A stretch of 64,000 nt of DNA from Streptomyces sp. B3I8 (GTDB taxonomy: Bacteria; Actinomycetota; Actinomycetes; Streptomycetales; Streptomycetaceae), in contig NZ_JAUSYN010000002.1 in the NCBI RefSeq assembly GCF_030816915.1, positions 7,081,501 through 7,145,500 of the forward strand. The letters run 5' to 3'. Positions 36,587 through 43,923 of the stretch are shown piece after piece. The position numbers and the translations under genes are program-made. The stretch's first letter is position 1. Every line of letters begins with the position of its first letter. The notes below the pieces were generated by a model. That model searched no databases, was not told the DNA's origin, and worked only from the letters and a program-made list of their open reading frames with translations.

Positions 36587-37380
36587 ACCGGCCCGCGCAG
36601 GTGACGCTCCTCGTCCTCGGCGGCCTCGGCCTGCTGCACACGTCGCTCTTCACCGATCTGTGCCTGCGCTACGTGCGGCCGGGGATGCGCCCGCTGCTCA
36701 TCGCGTCGGGTGTGCTGCTGCTCGTGCTCGGGGTGGCGGAGGCGTGGTCGCGCCGGACCCCGCGGGAGACGCCGGACAGTCACGCACACCAGGAACAGCG
36801 ACACGGCCAGGGACACAGGCAGGGCCACGACGACGGCCACGGCCACGACCATTCCTCCGTCCCCCGCGTCGCCTGGCTGCTGTTCCTGCCCGCGCTGAGC
36901 CTGCTGTTCTGGGCCCCGCCCGCCCTCGGCGCGTTCACCGCCGCCCGGCAGCCGCCCAAGCAGGTATCCGAACAGGACCACTTCGACCCGCTGCCCGCCA
37001 CCTCGCCGCTGCCGATCACCCTCACCGACTTCACCCGCCGGGTACGCCAGGACCGTACGCGGGCGGTCGAGGGCCGCACCGTGGAGATGACCGGCCTCGT
37101 CACACCCGTCCCCAAGGGCGACCGGGCCGGCGGGGACTGGGATCTGACCCGCATCATCATCTCGTGCTGTGCGGCCGACGCGCAGTCGGTGAAGGTGCGC
37201 GTCCACCGGACTCCCGCCCCGCCCGCGGACACCTGGGTGAGGGTCACCGGCACCTGGCACCGGGACGGCACCCTCGGTACCTCCACCGCCGACGTCGCGC
37301 TCGACGCCCGTACGGTCACGAAGGTGCCCCGCCCGGTCAACGGCTATCAGGACGCCCTGCCCCTCACCCCGTCGCGCTGA
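36583..37380 (+). CDS. TIGR03943-family partner protein with His-rich loop
   Basis: A 265-residue protein: two N-terminal helices, a His/Gln-rich loop (QEQRHGQGHRQGHDDGHGHD, about 69-88), a third helix and an extracellular beta domain with a paired ISCCAAD motif. Genes of this family usually follow a DUF318 permease, and together they are thought to form a two-part transporter. The His-rich loop suggests divalent metal binding. Coupled to the permease by GTGA. Confidence 0.75.
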   Translation: MNRPAQVTLLVLGGLGLLHTSLFTDLCLRYVRPGMRPLLIASGVLLLVLGVAEAWSRRTPRETPDSHAHQEQRHGQGHRQGHDDGHGHDHSSVPRVAWLLFLPALSLLFWAPPALGAFTAARQPPKQVSEQDHFDPLPATSPLPITLTDFTRRVRQDRTRAVEGRTVEMTGLVTPVPKGDRAGGDWDLTRIIISCCAADAQSVKVRVHRTPAPPADTWVRVTGTWHRDGTLGTSTADVALDARTVTKVPRPVNGYQDALPLTPSR

Positions 37381-37453
37381 GCCGCCCCCTCACCCCTCGC
37401 GCCGAGCGGTCGCCCGCCCCGAGCCGTCGTCTCGCGGCGGAGCCCCGCCGCCG

Positions 37454-38251
37454 TCAGGGCTTGCGACCGACCCCCACGTACAGCGGCTGGTCGCGGCGCG
37501 CCGGCGCGTCCGGGTCCGGACGCCAGCGGGTGGCCAGCTCCACGCCGGGCTCGCACAGTTCGAATCCGTCGAAGAAGCGGGTCACCTCGGCACGGGAGCG
37601 AGCCTCGACCGGTGTCCCCCCGGCCCGGTAGATGGCGTCGACGCGGTCCCAGATCTCGGGCTGGAACTCCCCGGTGACATGGGAGATCACGAGGTGACTG
37701 CCCGCTGCCAGCGGCTCCGTCAAGGTCGCGACGATCTCGTACGGGTCGTGTCCGTCGGCGACGAACGGCAGCAGCGCGATCAGGGAGAGGCCGATCGGCC
37801 GGTCGAAGTCCAGGTGCTCCCTCACTCGGGCGAGGATCCTCTCCGGCTCCCGCACATCGGCGTGCAGGTACGCGGTGCGGCCCTCCGGTGTGCTGTCCAG
37901 CAGCGCCTCGGCGTGCCGTAACACGATGGGATCGTTGTCGACGTAGATCACCCGGGCGTCGGGCGTGATGCCCTGCACGATCTGGTGGAGGTTGGGCTCG
38001 GTCGGTATCCCCGTGCCGATGTCCAGGAACTGACGGACCCCCTGGTGCGCCAGGAAGCGGGCGGCCCGGTGCATGAACTCACGGTTGGACCACGCGGTGT
38101 CCTTGACGTCGGGCAGTAACTCGACGATCTTCCGGGCGGCTTCGGCGTCGGCCGGGTAGTGGTCCTTGCCGTCGAGGAACCAGTCGTACATCCGCGCCGA
38201 ATGCGGTGTGCCGGTGTCTATCTCGCTCGCGCTGAACCCGGTGTCGGTCAT
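37454..38251 (-). CDS. SAM-dependent methyltransferase of the DUF574 (PF04672) family
   Basis: A 265-residue protein with NSARMYDWFLDGKDHYPAD-like opening (TPHSARMYDWFLDGKDHY here) and the SAM pocket FLDIGTGIPTEPNLH, both diagnostic of the actinomycete-expanded DUF574 family. Streptomyces have many copies of unknown target. Monocistronic. Confidence 0.88.
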   Translation of the reverse strand: MTDTGFSASEIDTGTPHSARMYDWFLDGKDHYPADAEAARKIVELLPDVKDTAWSNREFMHRAARFLAHQGVRQFLDIGTGIPTEPNLHQIVQGITPDARVIYVDNDPIVLRHAEALLDSTPEGRTAYLHADVREPERILARVREHLDFDRPIGLSLIALLPFVADGHDPYEIVATLTEPLAAGSHLVISHVTGEFQPEIWDRVDAIYRAGGTPVEARSRAEVTRFFDGFELCEPGVELATRWRPDPDAPARRDQPLYVGVGRKP

Positions 38252-38376
38252 GTCGGCCTCCGCTGAGGTGTTCCGGTGTGGTCGCGGCCCATGGGAGTGC
38301 GGGCGGTTCAGCGGTACCACGGCGCCGGTCCGCCCGGCCATGGAGTACGGCTGCCGATTCGGCCGGCCCGGACGCG

Positions 38377-38832
38377 TCAGAGGTCGAACTCGTGCGGCGG
38401 AAGGCCGAGGGTGAAGCACGCCTCGCGCACCACGGCCTGCTCGGTCTTGTCGAAGTCGCCGTCGGCGCCGCCGATGACGATGCCGATCTGGACGACGGCC
38501 CGCGCCTCGGCGGGCTTCTTCTTCGCTTTGGCGATCTCCTGGAGCACGCTGACCTTGCCGAACGCGAAGTCGGCGGTGAGCTTGTTCAGGTTGTCCTCGA
38601 AGCGGCGGCGCAGGTCGTCGGCGGGGAAGTTCTGCAGTACCTCGTTGGTGGAGATGAGCTGCGCGACGCGCTGCCGCTCGGACGGGTCCACGGTGCCGTC
38701 GGCCGCCGCGACCAGCGCGCACATCGCCATGGCGGCGTCGCGGAAGGCGCCGCTCGTCAGGTCGTTCTTCTTCGCGGTGAGCTGGGTCTGCATCGTCGAC
38801 GCGGACTCCTTCAGGCGGTCCCACAGGGCCAT
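38377..38832 (-). CDS. terB: TerB-family tellurite resistance protein
   Basis: A 151-residue helical protein with the two acidic metal-binding patches of TerB, AAADGTVDPSER and GGADGDFDKTEQ. TerB binds divalent cations and acts at the membrane with TerC and TerD-type proteins in stress responses. No other ter gene is present in the window. It is followed by the methyltransferase gene on the same strand after 125 bases. Confidence 0.85.
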   Translation of the reverse strand: MALWDRLKESASTMQTQLTAKKNDLTSGAFRDAAMAMCALVAAADGTVDPSERQRVAQLISTNEVLQNFPADDLRRRFEDNLNKLTADFAFGKVSVLQEIAKAKKKPAEARAVVQIGIVIGGADGDFDKTEQAVVREACFTLGLPPHEFDL

Positions 38833-38960
38833 GCGCACTCCTACGTGGTGAAACGATCCGGCCGCCCTTGCGACGGGCCGGCTGCCGCCGATGTCCGACA
38901 GCACTGTAGGAACTACCCGCGGCCCCCACGAGTTCCGCCCGCAGAGCGGTGATCCGTGAG

Positions 38961-38990
38961 TTCGCGCGCAGGGTGAGCCTGGGGTATGAT
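38961..38990 (+). promoter_or_regulatory. Promoter of the tRNA-like gene
   Basis: A consensus-like -10 hexamer TATGAT (38985-38990) lies 45 bases before the mature 5' end of the tRNA; a weak -35 (ttcgcg, 38961-38966) is 18 bases upstream of it. The predicted precursor would have about 35 bases of 5' leader, normal for RNase P processing. Confidence 0.5.
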
Positions 38991-39034
38991 CATCACAACA
39001 CGCCGCCGGGGGTGAAGAACCGGCCGGAGTGCAC

Positions 39035-39107
39035 GCGTTGGTGGTCCAAGGAAAGGCGCCCCGCTTCCTGCGGGGAGATGCAGGTGCAAGGCCTGCCCAG
39101 CGCTCCA
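39035..39107 (+). tRNA. tRNA-Gly(UCC) with non-canonical T-arm (GUGC), possibly non-decoding
   Basis: The 73 bases fold into a complete cloverleaf. The acceptor stem 39035-39041 pairs with 39097-39103 over all seven positions (one U-G). The D-arm is 39044-39046/39055-39057 with loop CAAGGAAA, which keeps A14 and G18G19. The anticodon stem 39059-39063/39071-39075 is all Watson-Crick with loop CTTCCTG, giving anticodon UCC. The variable loop is AGAT, and the T-arm is 39080-39084/39092-39096 with loop TGCAAGG. Discriminator U73 and an encoded CCA follow, both as in bacterial tRNA-Gly. The T-loop has G in place of psi-55, and position 37 is U rather than a purine. Both are rare in translating tRNAs. 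Confidence 0.8.
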
Positions 39108-39111
39108 GTGT

Positions 39112-39142
39112 CGCCCCGCCCCGGGACATCCGGGACGGGGCG
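39112..39142 (+). terminator. Hairpin terminator of the tRNA-like gene
   Basis: Bases 39112-39124 pair with 39130-39142 (13 positions, a single C-A mismatch) around a five-base loop, four bases after the encoded CCA. The stem is followed by ttcgcgttccc. With the upstream -10 it defines a short transcript containing only this tRNA. Confidence 0.65.
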
Positions 39143-39233
39143 TTCGCGTTCCCTCGATGGGGCGCGCCGGGGCCGGGCCCGCCCCATCCGGATCCGGGGG
39201 CTCCGGACCGGGAGGGCTCCGGACCGGGAGGGC

Positions 39234-39749
39234 TCAGGCGCCCACCGTTCCGTCGATGCCCTCCCGCAGGAAGTCCGCGTGGCCGTTGTGCCGCGCGTAC
39301 TCCAGCAGGACGTGGACCATCACCATCCGCAGCGACACCCGTTCGCCCCACCGCGGCTGGTACCCGGCCAGTTCCAGTGAGGCCGCCTCCCGCTCGATGC
39401 GGCGGGAGACCTCGACCTCCGCCTCCCAGGCCGTGAACGCCTCCACGCGGGTCGACGCGCTCGCGTCGTACGCCGCCTGGAAGTCGATCTTCTCGGACCA
39501 CACCATCGGAGCCTCGTGGTCCTCGAACACCCGGCGGAACCAAGCGCGTTCCACCTCGGCCATGTGCCGTACCAGGCCGAGCAGCGTCAGCGTCGAGGGC
39601 GGCGAGGAACGGCGTCGCAGCTCCTCGTCGGTGAGGCCCTCGCACTTCATGGCGAGCGTCGCCCGGTGGTAGTCGAGGAACGCGCGCAGGGTCTCGCGCT
39701 CACCGCCGAGGCGTGGGGGTCCGATGCGGGGGTCGGTGCTCACGCTCAC
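39234..39749 (-). CDS. DinB-family protein (DUF664)
   Basis: A 171-residue four-helix-bundle protein. The putative metal ligands are His in LVRHMAEVERAW and the two His of YARHNGHADFLRE. DinB/DUF664 proteins of actinomycetes include mycothiol-dependent transferases. Its GTG start at 39749 lies after a 42-bp palindrome that separates it from the merR gene. Confidence 0.8.
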   Translation of the reverse strand: MSVSTDPRIGPPRLGGERETLRAFLDYHRATLAMKCEGLTDEELRRRSSPPSTLTLLGLVRHMAEVERAWFRRVFEDHEAPMVWSEKIDFQAAYDASASTRVEAFTAWEAEVEVSRRIEREAASLELAGYQPRWGERVSLRMVMVHVLLEYARHNGHADFLREGIDGTVGA

Positions 39750-39778
39750 ATGCTCCCTTGCTGCCGTACGGCGGTCTG

Positions 39779-39820
39779 CCGCGGTCGGCGGCCGTGCCCG
39801 GGCACGGCCGCCGACCGCGG
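39779..39820. repeat. 42-bp perfect palindrome without spacer
   Basis: Two 21-base arms (39779-39799, 39800-39820) are perfectly complementary with no loop bases between them; the left arm begins ccgcggtcggcggccgtg. As RNA it would need to open two or three central pairs to form a tetraloop. It lies between merR and the dinB-like gene, both on the minus strand, and probably terminates or attenuates transcription from merR. Confidence 0.85.
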
Positions 39821-39839
39821 GCGGGCGTGGTCCAACTGG

Positions 39840-40217
39840 TCAGCCCGCCACCGGCGTCTGCAGGGTTTCCCGGTATGCCGTGGCCACCGCCACCAGCCGG
39901 TCGAGCGCGTCCCGGGTCTCCATGAGTTCCTCGATGTGCCGGGACAGCCGCTCGCGCTCCTGCGCCATCCGTGCGAGGGCCGCGTCGGAGTTGTCCGCGC
40001 TGGGCGCGTCCACGCACGGCATCAGTTCGAGGATGGTCCGGCTGGAGAGCCCCGCGGTGTACATCCGCTGGATGAACGCCACCCGCTCGATCTCCTCCTC
40101 GGTGTAGTGCCGCTGCCCGCTGGGGCTGCGGACGCTCTTGAGCAGCCCCTGCTCCTCGTAGTAGCGCACCGACCGGACGCTGACCCCGGCCCGTGACGCG
40201 AGCTCCCCGATACGCAT
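39840..40217 (-). CDS. MerR-family transcriptional regulator
   Basis: A 125-residue regulator with the winged HTH MRIGELASRAGVSVRSVRYY at the extreme N-terminus and a coiled-coil dimerisation helix. A single Cys (LMPCVDAPS) is present, not the pair used by metal sensors, so an organic or redox signal is more likely. It is divergent from an old-yellow-enzyme gene whose promoter has the 20-base spacer characteristic of MerR targets. Confidence 0.88.
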   Translation of the reverse strand: MRIGELASRAGVSVRSVRYYEEQGLLKSVRSPSGQRHYTEEEIERVAFIQRMYTAGLSSRTILELMPCVDAPSADNSDAALARMAQERERLSRHIEELMETRDALDRLVAVATAYRETLQTPVAG

Positions 40218-40260
40218 GCCGTCCTCCCACCCGCTCCCGCTGTGACCTGCCGCACAGCTC

Positions 40261-40292
40261 TTGCCTCTGACGTCAATGTCAGGTTTTAGCGT
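40261..40292 (+). promoter_or_regulatory. MerR-type promoter/operator with 20-bp spacer
   Basis: TTGCCT (40261-40266) and TAGCGT (40287-40292) can be read as -35 and -10 separated by 20 bases. The spacer is occupied by ctgacgtcaatgtcag, an imperfect palindrome with 12 of 16 symmetric positions. MerR proteins activate promoters with over-long spacers by untwisting them. It drives the OYE gene. Confidence 0.7.
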
Positions 40293-40339
40293 AGCGCCGT
40301 GCCCGAGGTCCGGGCACCTCGGATCCTACGGAGTCTCGC

Positions 40340-41416
40340 ATGACCAGCCTTTTCGACGCCTACCGTCTCGGCGGACTCGACCTTCCCAACCGGACGGTGA
40401 TGGCACCGATGACCCGGGTGCGTGCCGCCGCCGACGGACTGGCCACCCCCTCGATGGCCACGTACTACGCCCAGCGCGCGACCGCCGGGCTCATCGTCTC
40501 CGAAGGTGTGCAGCCGAGCCTGGTGGGGCAGTCGAACCCGGGCACCCCCGGGCTGCACACCGACGCGCAGGTCGCCTCCTGGCGGCCCGTCACGGCCGCG
40601 GTGCACGCCAACGGCGGCCGGATCTTCGCCCAGCTCATGCACGGCGGCAGGGTCTCCCACCCCGACACCACCGGCCACCGGCCCGTGGGCCCGTCCGCCG
40701 TCGCCGCCACCGGTGAGGTGTTCACCCCGACGGGGCCGCAGCCGGCGCCCGTACCGCGCGCCCTGGAGACCGACGAGGTCCCCGAGCACGTGCTGTCCTA
40801 CGCGCGGGCCGCCCGCCGCGCCCTCGACGCCGGCTTCGACGGGGTGGAACTGCACGGCGCCAACGGCTACCTGATCTCCCAGTTCCTCTCCTCCAACGCC
40901 AACCTGCGCACCGACCGCTACGGCGGTTCCACGGCCAACCGCATCCGGTTCGCCGTCGAGGCCGTGGCCGCCACCGTCGACGCCGTCGGCGCCGGGCGGA
41001 CCGGCATCCGGCTCTCCCCGGGCGGCACCTTCTGGGGCGTCGAGGAGAGGGACGTCCCCGAGCTCTACGCCGCCCTGCTCACCGAACTCGCCCGGCTGGA
41101 GCCGGCCTACATCCACCTTGAGGCCACCGCCGAGGAGGACGTGCTCCTGGGCCTGCGGCGGGCGTGGCCGGGCACCCTCGTCATGAACCCGGTGCTCCCC
41201 ATGGGTGCCAAGCAGACCGGCCGCGCCGAGGCCGACCGCTGGCTCGACCTCGGCGCCGACCTCATCAGCTTCGGCCGCGGCTTCCTCGCCAACCCCGACC
41301 TGGTGGAGCGCCTGCGCACCGGAGTCCCGCTCGCCCCGGCCGACGAGGCCACGTACTACACGGGCGGCGACCAGGGGTACCTGACGTATCCGACGTACCA
41401 GCACGCGGCGGCCTGA
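40340..41416 (+). CDS. Old yellow enzyme family alkene reductase (NemA-like)
   Basis: A 358-residue FMN enzyme of the classical OYE class: MAPMTRVRA, QLMHGGRVSHPDT, HGANGYLISQFLSS and DLISFGRGFLANPDL are the family blocks. It reduces activated alkenes, nitrate esters or quinones with NADPH. The divergent MerR and its long-spacer promoter imply induction by an electrophile. The 5' UTR has two mutually exclusive short hairpins (40299-40317 and 40303-40322). Confidence 0.88.
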   Translation: MTSLFDAYRLGGLDLPNRTVMAPMTRVRAAADGLATPSMATYYAQRATAGLIVSEGVQPSLVGQSNPGTPGLHTDAQVASWRPVTAAVHANGGRIFAQLMHGGRVSHPDTTGHRPVGPSAVAATGEVFTPTGPQPAPVPRALETDEVPEHVLSYARAARRALDAGFDGVELHGANGYLISQFLSSNANLRTDRYGGSTANRIRFAVEAVAATVDAVGAGRTGIRLSPGGTFWGVEERDVPELYAALLTELARLEPAYIHLEATAEEDVLLGLRRAWPGTLVMNPVLPMGAKQTGRAEADRWLDLGADLISFGRGFLANPDLVERLRTGVPLAPADEATYYTGGDQGYLTYPTYQHAAA

Positions 41417-41485
41417 ACGGGCCCCGAACGGGCGGGCGCGGTGCCGGGGGAGGGCGCGATCGGCAGAGTCCGGGCGCGCCGGGCC

Positions 41486-41523
41486 GGTTCAGGCTCGGGT
41501 CCGGGTCCGGGTTCCGGCTCAGG
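41486..41523. repeat. Short GGTTC/GGGTCC-type tandem tract
   Basis: A run of five- to six-base units such as ggttca, ggctcg, ggtccg, ggttcc fills the end of the gap between the convergent OYE and tetR genes and overlaps the tetR stop. It resembles the tracts at 2230-2328 and 48302-48360. Confidence 0.5.
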
Positions 41524-42142
41524 CGGGCGGGCGGTCGTCGTCGCCCGCCCCCCGCGCGAGGGTGTCCGCCACCGTGGTGCGGGCGAGCCGGGCCACCGCG
41601 CGCAGTTCCGGCACCGGTGTGCCGGCCCGGCTCAGTACGGCGAGCGACTGGTTGACGGCGACGACGTACGTGGCGAGTTCGTCGAGCGTGCGTCCGTCGG
41701 CGGAGGAACGCGCCAGCGCCGCGCGCACCCGCCGGCGCTGCGCGTCGAGCAGCGCGCGCACCCGGGCTCCGCTGTCCTCCTCCAGCGTCGCCGACTGTGC
41801 GGCGGACTGCGCGATGAGGCACCCGGCGGGCAGCGTGGGGTCCTCGATGCGGGCGAGGGTGGCGTCGAGGAACGCCTCCACCGCGCGCACCGGATCCCCG
41901 GAACGCGCGGCGAGCGCCTCGTCGTGGAGGGCGCCGTAACGCGACGCGTAGCGGTCGAGGCAGGCGCGGAAGAGGGCGTCCTTGTTGCCGAAGGCGCCGT
42001 AGAGGGATCCGCGGCCCAGGCCGGTGGCGTTGCCGAGGACGTCGAGCGAGGCGTCGGCGTAACCGCGCTCCCAGAACACGCGCATGGCCCGGTCGAGAGC
42101 CTCGTCCACGTCGAACTGCTTCCGGCCCGGCATGCCGCTCAC
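41519..42142 (-). CDS. TetR-family transcriptional regulator
   Basis: A 207-residue repressor. The N-terminal HTH (SLDVLGNATGLGRGSLYGAF) is canonical, with a C-terminal ligand domain of the type found in AcrR/YcdC-like proteins. It is divergent from an alpha/beta hydrolase gene. The spacer between them carries a double operator at 42187-42235. The second ATG, three codons in, is an alternative start. Confidence 0.88.
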   Translation of the reverse strand: MSGMPGRKQFDVDEALDRAMRVFWERGYADASLDVLGNATGLGRGSLYGAFGNKDALFRACLDRYASRYGALHDEALAARSGDPVRAVEAFLDATLARIEDPTLPAGCLIAQSAAQSATLEEDSGARVRALLDAQRRRVRAALARSSADGRTLDELATYVVAVNQSLAVLSRAGTPVPELRAVARLARTTVADTLARGAGDDDRPPA

Positions 42143-42186
42143 CTGTCCTTCCGGCTCGTACCCTCCGACGCCCGTGATCCTACAAC

Positions 42187-42235
42187 CATCTTGGACCGAT
42201 CGGTCGAGATATCATTGACCGATCGGTCCAAGATG
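42187..42235. promoter_or_regulatory. Double TetR-type operator in a 19-bp inverted repeat
   Basis: Arms 42187-42205 and 42217-42235 are perfect complements over 19 bases. Each arm contains the 12-bp palindrome gaccgatcggtc (42194-42205 and 42217-42228), so two dimers could bind 23 bases centre to centre. It is centred in the spacer between tetR and the hydrolase gene and so can control both. Confidence 0.85.
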
Positions 42236-42281
42236 ATTAACGTGACGTGGACCGAGGCCGCCCGCGTCGAAAGGCCGCACC

Positions 42282-43232
42282 ATGTCCGCTTCCGCCCCCA
42301 GCACGCCACCGCCCGGGGAACCCGGCTCCGTCTCCGGCGTCCCGGACCTGCCGCCCGGCTTCGCCGCCACCTTCACCAGCCGGTACGTCGACACCGGCAC
42401 CCTGCGCCTGCACGCCGTCACCGGGGGTGAGGGGCCCGCGCTGCTGCTCGTCTCCGGCTGGCCGCAGAACTGGTACGCCTGGCGGCTGCTGATGCCGGCG
42501 CTGGCCCGCGACTTCCGGGTCGTCGCGGTGGACCCGCGCGGTGTCGGCCTCTCCGACAAGCCCGAGGACGGCTACGACACCGCCACGCTCGCCGCCGACA
42601 TGGCGGACCTGATGACGGCGCTCGGCCACCGCCGGTTCGCCGTGGTCGGCCACGACGTGGGGATGTGGATGGGATACGCGTTGGCCGCGGACCACCCGGA
42701 CCGGGTGGCACGCCTGGCGGTCGCCGAGGCGGCCATCCCCGGGCTGTCCCCCTCGCCGCCGCTCTTCGGCAGCGCGACGGCCAACGACCGGCTCTGGCAC
42801 TTCGCGTTCAACCGCCTCACGGAGCTGAACGAACAACTCGTCAGTGGCCGTGAACACCTCTACTTCGGCCGCCAGTTCGCCACCAAGACGGCGAAGCCGC
42901 TGCCCGAGAGCGCCGTCCGGTACTACATCGACACCATGGCCCGCGATCCCGAGGCCCTGCGCGGCAGCTTCGCCCCCTACCGGGCGCTGGACGAGACGTT
43001 CGCGCAGAACGAGCGGCGAGCCGAACGCCGGCTGACCCTCCCCGTGCTGGCGATCGGGGGAGCGGAGGTCCTCGGCGCGGGGGTCGGCGAGACGATGGCA
43101 CGCGGAGCGGACGACGTGGAGACCCTCGTCCTGCCCGACTGCGGCCACTACCCGGCCGAGGAGGCCCCCGAGGCGATGCTCACCGCGCTCACCGCGTTCC
43201 TCGCCCCCTACCGGGACGGGAAGGACGGCTGA
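42282..43232 (+). CDS. Alpha/beta hydrolase (epoxide hydrolase-like)
   Basis: A 316-residue hydrolase. The nucleophile elbow is VVGHDVGMWMGY (Asp), as in epoxide hydrolases and dehalogenases; WPQNWYAWR is the HGxPxxxxxWR-type oxyanion segment, and the catalytic His is in PDCGHYPAEEAPE. Epoxide hydrolysis is more likely than dehalogenation given PQNWYAWR. Its expression is probably controlled by the divergent TetR protein. Confidence 0.83.
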   Translation: MSASAPSTPPPGEPGSVSGVPDLPPGFAATFTSRYVDTGTLRLHAVTGGEGPALLLVSGWPQNWYAWRLLMPALARDFRVVAVDPRGVGLSDKPEDGYDTATLAADMADLMTALGHRRFAVVGHDVGMWMGYALAADHPDRVARLAVAEAAIPGLSPSPPLFGSATANDRLWHFAFNRLTELNEQLVSGREHLYFGRQFATKTAKPLPESAVRYYIDTMARDPEALRGSFAPYRALDETFAQNERRAERRLTLPVLAIGGAEVLGAGVGETMARGADDVETLVLPDCGHYPAEEAPEAMLTALTAFLAPYRDGKDG

Positions 43233-43302
43233 CGAACGCTCCCCGTCGCCGTACAACCCTCGGGCAACTCGGGATGTCCTAATCGGTAAGCGGGGATCGG
43301 GG

Positions 43303-43322
43303 CACATACATATGGGTATGTG
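43303..43322. promoter_or_regulatory. 7-bp inverted repeat upstream of a secreted-protein gene
   Basis: The arms cacatac and gtatgtg flank atatgg. The element is AT-rich compared with its neighbours and lies about 100 bases before the start at 43419. A regulator site is possible. Confidence 0.4.
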
Positions 43323-43418
43323 GATACCCGGATACGGGAGCTGATGGGTGGATATCGCCCGCGACTTCCCTTCCCGCCTCGCATTCCGGACCACAGACCA
43401 CCATGTACGGGGGAACAC

Positions 43419-43871
43419 ATGATCACGAACCGCAGGCATGTCCGTCGGGGCACCGTCGCGGCGCTCGCCGCCGTCACCGCGGGCGTTCTGTCGCTGGCCG
43501 GCGCCGGTACGGCGGGCGCCGACCCCGCGGCCGCCACCGACACCCGGCAGATCGCCTCCTCGGAGCTCGGCGACGACTACAGGATCACCCTGACGGCGGA
43601 GCGCACCGCCGGCGACGAATACAGCGCCTCCGTGCGGCTGCGGGTCTACACCCGCAGCGACGGCGCCTGGCAGCAGTCGGACAGCGCGGTGGTCGGAGAG
43701 CCGGAGGGCTGGTTCTGGTACCCGCTCACCGGCAAGGGCGCCGTCTGCCAGTTCTCCACGTCGAGCAGCGAGCCGGCGCCGATCGACGTCAGTCTGCTGC
43801 TGACGCCCTCCCTCGGCTGCTCCCTGCCGCAGCACTTCACCCTGGAGGAGGGCACCCTGCACGCCGGCTGA
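43419..43871 (+). CDS. Small secreted protein
   Basis: A 150-residue protein with a clear signal peptide: basic MITNRRHVRRG, hydrophobic TVAALAAVTAGVLSLAGAG and cleavage near AGADP. The mature part is beta-rich with two Cys, in GAVCQF and SLGCSL, that could form one disulfide. I do not recognise the family. It converges with the SGNH hydrolase gene. Confidence 0.65.
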   Translation: MITNRRHVRRGTVAALAAVTAGVLSLAGAGTAGADPAAATDTRQIASSELGDDYRITLTAERTAGDEYSASVRLRVYTRSDGAWQQSDSAVVGEPEGWFWYPLTGKGAVCQFSTSSSEPAPIDVSLLLTPSLGCSLPQHFTLEEGTLHAG

Positions 43872-43923
43872 GCCGACGCGCGCGGGGAACGCCCGGTGGC
43901 GGCAGCGGCGGCGCCGCCGTCCC

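Noticed and set aside
38986..39015. Nine-codon frame MIITTRRRG before the tRNA, resembling a leader peptide
   Set aside because: Its ATG lies within the TATGAT -10 element, so it would not be in the transcript; no ribosome site and no plus-strand gene follows.
38985..39142. SRP RNA, RNase P RNA, tmRNA or a riboswitch at this locus
   Set aside because: None of their conserved cores is present, whereas every tRNA stem and the CCA end are.
38993..39187. Minus-strand small protein across the tRNA locus
   Set aside because: It is the complement of the tRNA and its terminator; the cloverleaf with encoded CCA is the better explanation.
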